In this document: in pieces, positions 5,639 to 8,981 of the stretch
Layout: every line of letters begins with the position of its first letter
Numbering within the stretch: position 1 is the stretch's first letter
Assembly (NCBI GenBank): GCA_023135015.1
Contig: JAGLTZ010000089.1
Location: 1 to 8,981 of the forward strand
Length of the DNA stretch: 8,981 nt
Source of the DNA: Candidatus Latescibacterota bacterium
GTDB lineage: Bacteria; Blakebacterota; Blakebacteria; Blakebacterales; Blakebacteraceae
Direction of reading: 5' to 3'
Position numbers and translations under genes: made by a program
The notes under the pieces: generated by a model
Database searches by the model: none
Seen by the model: only the letters and a program-made list of their open reading frames with translations
Told to the model about the DNA's origin: nothing

Positions 5639-6787
5639 TCACAGGCGAAAATTCGGCACGTATCGCATGCCGGGTAGCTGTTCCACAATCCCTTCTATTT
5701 CCATCTGAAGCAGCAGGGCGAGCACACTCGACGGGCTCAACCCGGTAAGCCCGCAGAGGTCATCAACATGAAGCGGATCATCACCCAGCTTTTCAAACAG
5801 GGTTATCGCCTCGGGTCCCAGAGCCCGCAGGAGCTTCTCGGCCTTACGGGCAAGCACCCGCGCCCTGACATCGATAGCCTGCTGGACCCCATCTACCTGG
5901 TGCATCGGCATGCTTGCCACGATATCCTCTACTCCCCGGCACAGCTCAGCCTTCTTCTCCCGGATCAGCTGGTTCGGCAATGCCGACTGCTGGTCCGTGG
6001 GCCTTCCGGGCACCGCCAGCAGCACACGACCGTATTCCAGGGCAAAATCCGCCGTATGACGGGCGCCGCTCTTTAGGCCGCCCTCTACCACAACTGTGGC
6101 CACAGACAGTCCGGCAATGATACGGTTGCGGGGTACAAAGGTGTGCTTCTGAGCATCCACTCCCCACGGATACTCCGAAACCAGCGCCCCGCCCTTATCG
6201 AGGATTGAATGTGCCAGCTGCCGGTGGGCAGAGGGTTCAATGGTGTGGTGTCCATGGGCGAGAACGGCAACCGTCCGGCCTTTTGCAGTTATGCAGGCCT
6301 GGTGTGCCAGCCCGTCGATCCCGGTGGCCAGACCGGAAATCACGATGAAGGGGAAGCCGCCGAGATCTCTCCCCAGCTGGCGGGCCATCCGCTCGCCGCA
6401 CGTAGACGGCCTGCGCGTCCCGACAACAGCCACTCCCACCTCCTGAAGAACGCCGGCATCACCCTTCACATAGAGAACCAGCGGCGGGTCGAACATCCCC
6501 TCGGAGAGAACTTCGGGATATCCGGGATGACTGTAGATAAGAGGGATTATCCCGGTATGCTTCATGCGCTCATCCGCCTTATCCACATCAACCGTCTGCG
6601 ACCTCCTGAGCTTACGCAGGCCGGAAGGTCCTATCCCCCTCTCGCCAAGAAGCTCCCGGTCGGATTGGTTTAGGAGGTTGTGCAGGCTGCCGCATCTTTT
6701 AATGATCGCGGCTAATCTCGGAATCGATGTTCCCCCGGACAGGCTGAGTGCCAGGGCCTCGTGTGACTCGAGCAGCGGATCGGACAT
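5639..6787 (-). CDS. dprA: DNA processing protein DprA (Smf)
   Basis: DprA binds incoming single-stranded DNA and loads RecA during natural transformation; it is also kept in many bacteria not known to be transformable. The 382-aa protein has all three usual parts: an N-terminal SAM-like region with helix-hairpin-helix-type residues (GERGIGPSGLRKL, 48-60), the Rossmann-like core with VGTRRPS (122-128), SGLATGIDGLAHQ (151-163), FVPRNRIIAGLS (217-228) and AVPGRPTDQQS (258-268), and a C-terminal winged-helix region (about 325-382). In the core, the usual G-S-x-x-T-A stretch reads SGARHTADFALEYGR, and the usual LI-x-x-GA reads LIREKKAEL, small departures from the common form. The ATG at 6787 has GGGAGG six bases upstream. 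It is 123 bp downstream of obg on the same strand and probably cotranscribed. Length is typical and the gene looks intact. Confidence 0.95.
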   Translation of the reverse strand: MSDPLLESHEALALSLSGGTSIPRLAAIIKRCGSLHNLLNQSDRELLGERGIGPSGLRKLRRSQTVDVDKADERMKHTGIIPLIYSHPGYPEVLSEGMFDPPLVLYVKGDAGVLQEVGVAVVGTRRPSTCGERMARQLGRDLGGFPFIVISGLATGIDGLAHQACITAKGRTVAVLAHGHHTIEPSAHRQLAHSILDKGGALVSEYPWGVDAQKHTFVPRNRIIAGLSVATVVVEGGLKSGARHTADFALEYGRVLLAVPGRPTDQQSALPNQLIREKKAELCRGVEDIVASMPMHQVDGVQQAIDVRARVLARKAEKLLRALGPEAITLFEKLGDDPLHVDDLCGLTGLSPSSVLALLLQMEIEGIVEQLPGMRYVPNFRL

Positions 6788-6867
6788 CAGATACCTCCCG
6801 TTACTGTCTCGGGGGGCAGATCGGCTCAGTCGAACCGACGGGGTAGAGCAGTCATGAATTCAAAACC

Positions 6868-6908
6868 GGGGGTTAAACGTGAAGGGGAGCAGAAGGGGGA
6901 AAGGGGGG
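6868..6908. other. Four-run G tract between obg and dprA (C-rich in the transcript)
   Basis: Immediately after the obg stop, the plus strand has four G-runs of 5, 4, 5 and 6 bases at 6868, 6884, 6895 and 6903, separated by 11, 7 and 3 bases. On the plus strand this could fold as a G-quadruplex. The obg-dprA transcript carries the complement, a C-rich, G-poor stretch of the kind Rho factor loads on. Either reading is inference. No stem-loop with a T-run is visible here. Confidence 0.35.
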
Positions 6909-6910
6909 AA

Positions 6911-7957
6911 TCAGGTCTCGCTTTCTCCCTTCAGAAGCAATTTGATCAGGTGAAGCACCGTCTCCAGACCCTCACCTGTCTGGCTCGATACCGCCGTACA
7001 CGGCATTCCAATGACATCAGGCAGTGTTCCTGTGGCTCTCTCCTGTGGCAGCACATGGACAGGCAGCCCTCGCAGCTCCAGATGAACACTCCTGTCTTCG
7101 GGGGGGACGAGGTCCAGCTTTGTAAGGAGCAGGCCAGCAGGCCGCTCGATCAGGAGAGGTGAATAGCTGGACAGCTCTTTCTTCAGGATGCTTACATCCT
7201 CCAGAGGATTATCCCCGAAAATGTCGTCAAGGTAAAGAAGGACTCTCGTCCGCTCGATGTGGCGCAGGAAGTCGGTCCCCAGCCCCTTCCCTTCGCTCGC
7301 GCCTTCGATCAGGCCCGGTATGTCGGCCATTACACAGCTCTCCCATTCCCCCAACCCAACCAATCCCAGGTTGGGCGCCAGCGTTGTAAAGGGATAATCG
7401 GCGATTTTCGGACGGGCTTCAGAGACTCGTGACAGCAGTGTGCTTTTCCCGGCGTTTGGAAGGCCGACAAGCCCCACGTCCGCAATCAGCTTCAGTTCCA
7501 GACGCAGGGTCTTCTCCTCACCCGGTCCACCCGCTTCCCACTGACGCGGCGCCTGGTTGACGCTGGTCGCAAACCGTGCATTGCCCCTCCCACCCCGGCC
7601 CCCACCGGCCGCGACAACAGACTGGCCCGTCTCGATCAGATCGGCCAGCATCTCCCCTGTACCCTCATCGTATACAACCGTTCCAGGCGGAACGCGGATA
7701 GTGGCATCGTCACCGTCGGCTCCGGTCTTGTTGGAGCCCCGGCCGTGGCTGCCGCGCCCTGCCTTAACGTGAGGCTTCCTCTTGAAATCGAGAAGCGTCC
7801 GCATGTGCGCGTCCACCTCGATCATCACATCTCCACCCTTTCCGCCGTTTCCCCCATCCGGTCCACCTCTGGGAACGCCCCTCTCCCTGCGGAAGGAAGC
7901 GCACCCGCTGCCTCCCGTTCCTGCTGTCACATATATATTTACAGTGTCGATAAACAT
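6911..7957 (-). CDS. obg: Obg-family GTPase (ObgE/CgtA)
   Basis: This is the essential GTPase that assists 50S ribosome assembly and links to the stringent response. Residues 1 to about 158 form the glycine-rich Obg fold (GGSGCASFRRER, GGPDGGNGGKGGD, then GRGSHGRGSNKTGADGDD). The G domain follows with G1 GLPNAGKST (165-173), switch I YPFTTL.PN (188-196), G3 DIPG (212-215), G4 TKLD (279-282) and G5 SSQTGEG (324-330). The G4 motif has Thr where NKxD is usual; this is seen in some GTPases and probably tolerated, but it is worth noting. At 348 aa it is the short form without the C-terminal OCT domain. The ATG at 7957 has only a weak GGTGGT about eight bases upstream. It starts 28 bp after the end of the exported-protein gene, so it is probably cotranscribed with it and with dprA. 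Confidence 0.97.
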   Translation of the reverse strand: MFIDTVNIYVTAGTGGSGCASFRRERGVPRGGPDGGNGGKGGDVMIEVDAHMRTLLDFKRKPHVKAGRGSHGRGSNKTGADGDDATIRVPPGTVVYDEGTGEMLADLIETGQSVVAAGGGRGGRGNARFATSVNQAPRQWEAGGPGEEKTLRLELKLIADVGLVGLPNAGKSTLLSRVSEARPKIADYPFTTLAPNLGLVGLGEWESCVMADIPGLIEGASEGKGLGTDFLRHIERTRVLLYLDDIFGDNPLEDVSILKKELSSYSPLLIERPAGLLLTKLDLVPPEDRSVHLELRGLPVHVLPQERATGTLPDVIGMPCTAVSSQTGEGLETVLHLIKLLLKGESET

Positions 7958-7985
7958 GTTCTCATACCACCAATATCCGCACGAT

Positions 7986-8717
7986 TTAAAAATGCCAGCT
8001 CATGTGTAATCCAAACCTGAAGATGCCCCACATACAGGTAGTGGGGATCACCGATCGGTTTGTCCACTCCATCGATCGGCACTCTATGCCCAGTGCAATA
8101 TGCTTTGCCACAACTACGTTTGCACCGAGTCCGTAACTGAAGGCGGAGGCAGTCCCGCTGCTCAGGTTGACCTGCTGCGTATAGCCGTAGGCCTCTGAGT
8201 CGAGGAGGAAGGAGGTGCCTACCCGTCCACCACCTATGGTTAGATACGGAATCACACGTTTCTCCACCCTCAGGTGGTACCTGAATACCACCTGCCAGAA
8301 GGTACTCTCATAGCCCATCCAGCTGATAGAATCATAACTCTTACCGGAAAAGGGATGGATGTCGGAATTGCGGTCATTGTTAAATAGCCCCCACTCGAAC
8401 TCAGTCGTGATATGCTGTGAAATCCACGCCCCGACGCTGACCTTCCAGCTGAACGTGTGTGCCGCAGCCCCCTGGTTCGGATTCTTGAACTCACGCAGCG
8501 GCTGGGCATAGAATCCGCCGGTGCTGGCAAACAGTACCCCCTTCCTACCCAGAAAGTCCTCTTCAGGGGGTTCCCGACCGCCCCGGTACTGTGCCAGTGC
8601 CGATCCGGGTAAACTCCCTACAAGAAGTAAGACAAAGAGAACCACAAGAGGATAGATCGGCCGTATTGGCCGGATACGCCTTTTATATGACTTTCCTGGC
8701 GTCGTCTGCCTCGTCAC
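7986..8717 (-). CDS. Exported outer-membrane beta-barrel-like protein of unknown function
   Basis: I do not recognise a specific family. The 243-aa product begins with a basic stretch (YKRRIRPIRP) and a hydrophobic core (PLVVLFVLLLVG), followed by S-A-L-A|Q, a good signal peptidase I site after residue 42. The mature part has alternating hydrophobic strands rich in Gly, Tyr, Phe and Trp (for example SWKVSVGAWISQHITTEFEWGLF and WGIFRFGLHMSWHF) and ends in Phe, the usual C-terminal signal for outer-membrane insertion. This suggests an 8-strand OmpA/OmpW-sized barrel. The start is a GTG with GGGAG nine bases upstream; the signal peptide placement supports it. It is first in the predicted operon with obg and dprA. 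The fold is inferred from composition and termini. Confidence 0.75.
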   Translation of the reverse strand: MTRQTTPGKSYKRRIRPIRPIYPLVVLFVLLLVGSLPGSALAQYRGGREPPEEDFLGRKGVLFASTGGFYAQPLREFKNPNQGAAAHTFSWKVSVGAWISQHITTEFEWGLFNNDRNSDIHPFSGKSYDSISWMGYESTFWQVVFRYHLRVEKRVIPYLTIGGGRVGTSFLLDSEAYGYTQQVNLSSGTASAFSYGLGANVVVAKHIALGIECRSMEWTNRSVIPTTCMWGIFRFGLHMSWHF

Positions 8718-8772
8718 TACTGATAGCTCCCTTCTGGGAGTAGGAGGTTGCCGGAACGGCTATTTGAGTGCA

Positions 8773-8801
8773 AGTATAGGCTCGAACAGGACTTGTAGAA
8801 A
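8773..8801 (-). promoter_or_regulatory. Candidate promoter for the exported protein-obg-dprA operon
   Basis: On the minus strand, TATACT (8773-8778) is a good -10 box; 17 bases upstream is TTTCTA (8796-8801), a poor -35 box. It lies in the 99-bp divergent gap and would give a leader of about 50 bases before the GTG at 8717. No comparable plus-strand promoter for the divergent amidohydrolase gene stands out. Confidence 0.3.
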
Positions 8802-8816
8802 GGACGGCAGATTACT

Positions 8817-8981
8817 GTGAACCGTTTATTCCATCTGGGGGCACTGTTGATGACAGCATCAGCTATAGCCGGCTGCGGTCAGCCGGGTTCGGCGACCGCG
8901 GACCTTGTACTGCTCGACGCGCGGATCTTTACGGCCGATGAGGACAAACCCTGGGTACAAGCCCTCGCGGTCAAGGATGGG
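8817..8981 (+). CDS. Amidohydrolase-family lipoprotein, N-terminal fragment (runs off the window)
   Basis: Only the first 55 codons are present. The start is a GTG with AAAGGA about 12 bases upstream; an in-frame stop lies just before it, and no better start exists. The product begins MNRLFHLGALLMTASAIAGC, a short lipoprotein signal peptide with lipobox I-A-G-C and the acylated cysteine at position 20. It continues ADLVLLDARIFTADEDKPW followed by VQALAVKDG, the characteristic first beta-sandwich segment of amidohydrolases of the YtcJ type, which carry a metal-dependent hydrolase barrel further on. The metal ligands lie outside the window, so substrate and activity cannot be judged. It would be exported and lipid-anchored. 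It is divergent from the obg operon. Confidence 0.8.
   Translation, partial: MNRLFHLGALLMTASAIAGCGQPGSATADLVLLDARIFTADEDKPWVQALAVKDG

Noticed and set aside
6209..6673. Long plus-strand open frame opposite dprA
   Set aside because: It is antisense to a clearly conserved dprA, has no recognisable domain, and its composition follows from the dprA codons.
1..8981. CRISPR arrays, tRNA or rRNA genes, insertion sequences
   Set aside because: No regularly spaced direct repeats, no cloverleaf-like sequence with a T-psi-C signature, and no transposase motifs or terminal inverted repeats were found by eye.

Overview
The window is bacterial. It encodes the housekeeping genes obg (ribosome-assembly GTPase) and dprA (single-strand DNA-binding RecA loader), and an exported beta-rich protein ending in an aromatic residue, which points to a two-membrane (Gram-negative-type) cell. 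An operon of heterodisulfide-reductase-like iron-sulfur proteins and a PadR/DUF5320 gene pair are both typical of anaerobes, so an anaerobic didermal bacterium, possibly from an uncultured lineage, is the best guess. The sequence alone does not fix the phylum.

Layout. (1) Positions 52-825, minus strand: a PadR-type repressor followed 15 bp later by a small Gly/Trp/Tyr-rich DUF5320-like protein. (2) Positions 826-1034: a divergent intergenic region with a good minus-strand promoter and a possible PadR operator. (3) Positions 1035-5555, plus strand: a tight five-gene operon of a thioredoxin-reductase-like flavoprotein, HdrA-like, a 90-aa thioredoxin/glutaredoxin-like protein, HdrC-like and HdrB-like. 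(4) Positions 5556-5638: a convergent gap without a clear terminator. (5) Positions 5639-8717, minus strand: a putative operon read as outer-membrane-type protein, obg, dprA. (6) From 8817 to the right edge, plus strand: the start of a lipoprotein-type amidohydrolase, cut off by the window end. No intergenic stretch exceeds about 210 bp.

The centrepiece is region 3. HdrABC complexes couple a thiol/disulfide reaction at HdrB to a flavin and ferredoxin clusters in HdrA through the HdrC clusters. Here the set is interleaved with a thioredoxin-like protein and a thioredoxin-reductase-like flavoprotein whose NAD(P)H-binding signature is degraded. No hydrogenase (Mvh), FlxABCD or formate dehydrogenase partner is visible in the window, and HdrA stops before the C-terminal ferredoxin domain found in methanogen HdrA. 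My inference is a dedicated thiol-redox system in which Hdr, the flavoprotein and the small thioredoxin exchange electrons with each other and perhaps with ferredoxin. This is a hypothesis from gene order and motifs, not an established pathway.
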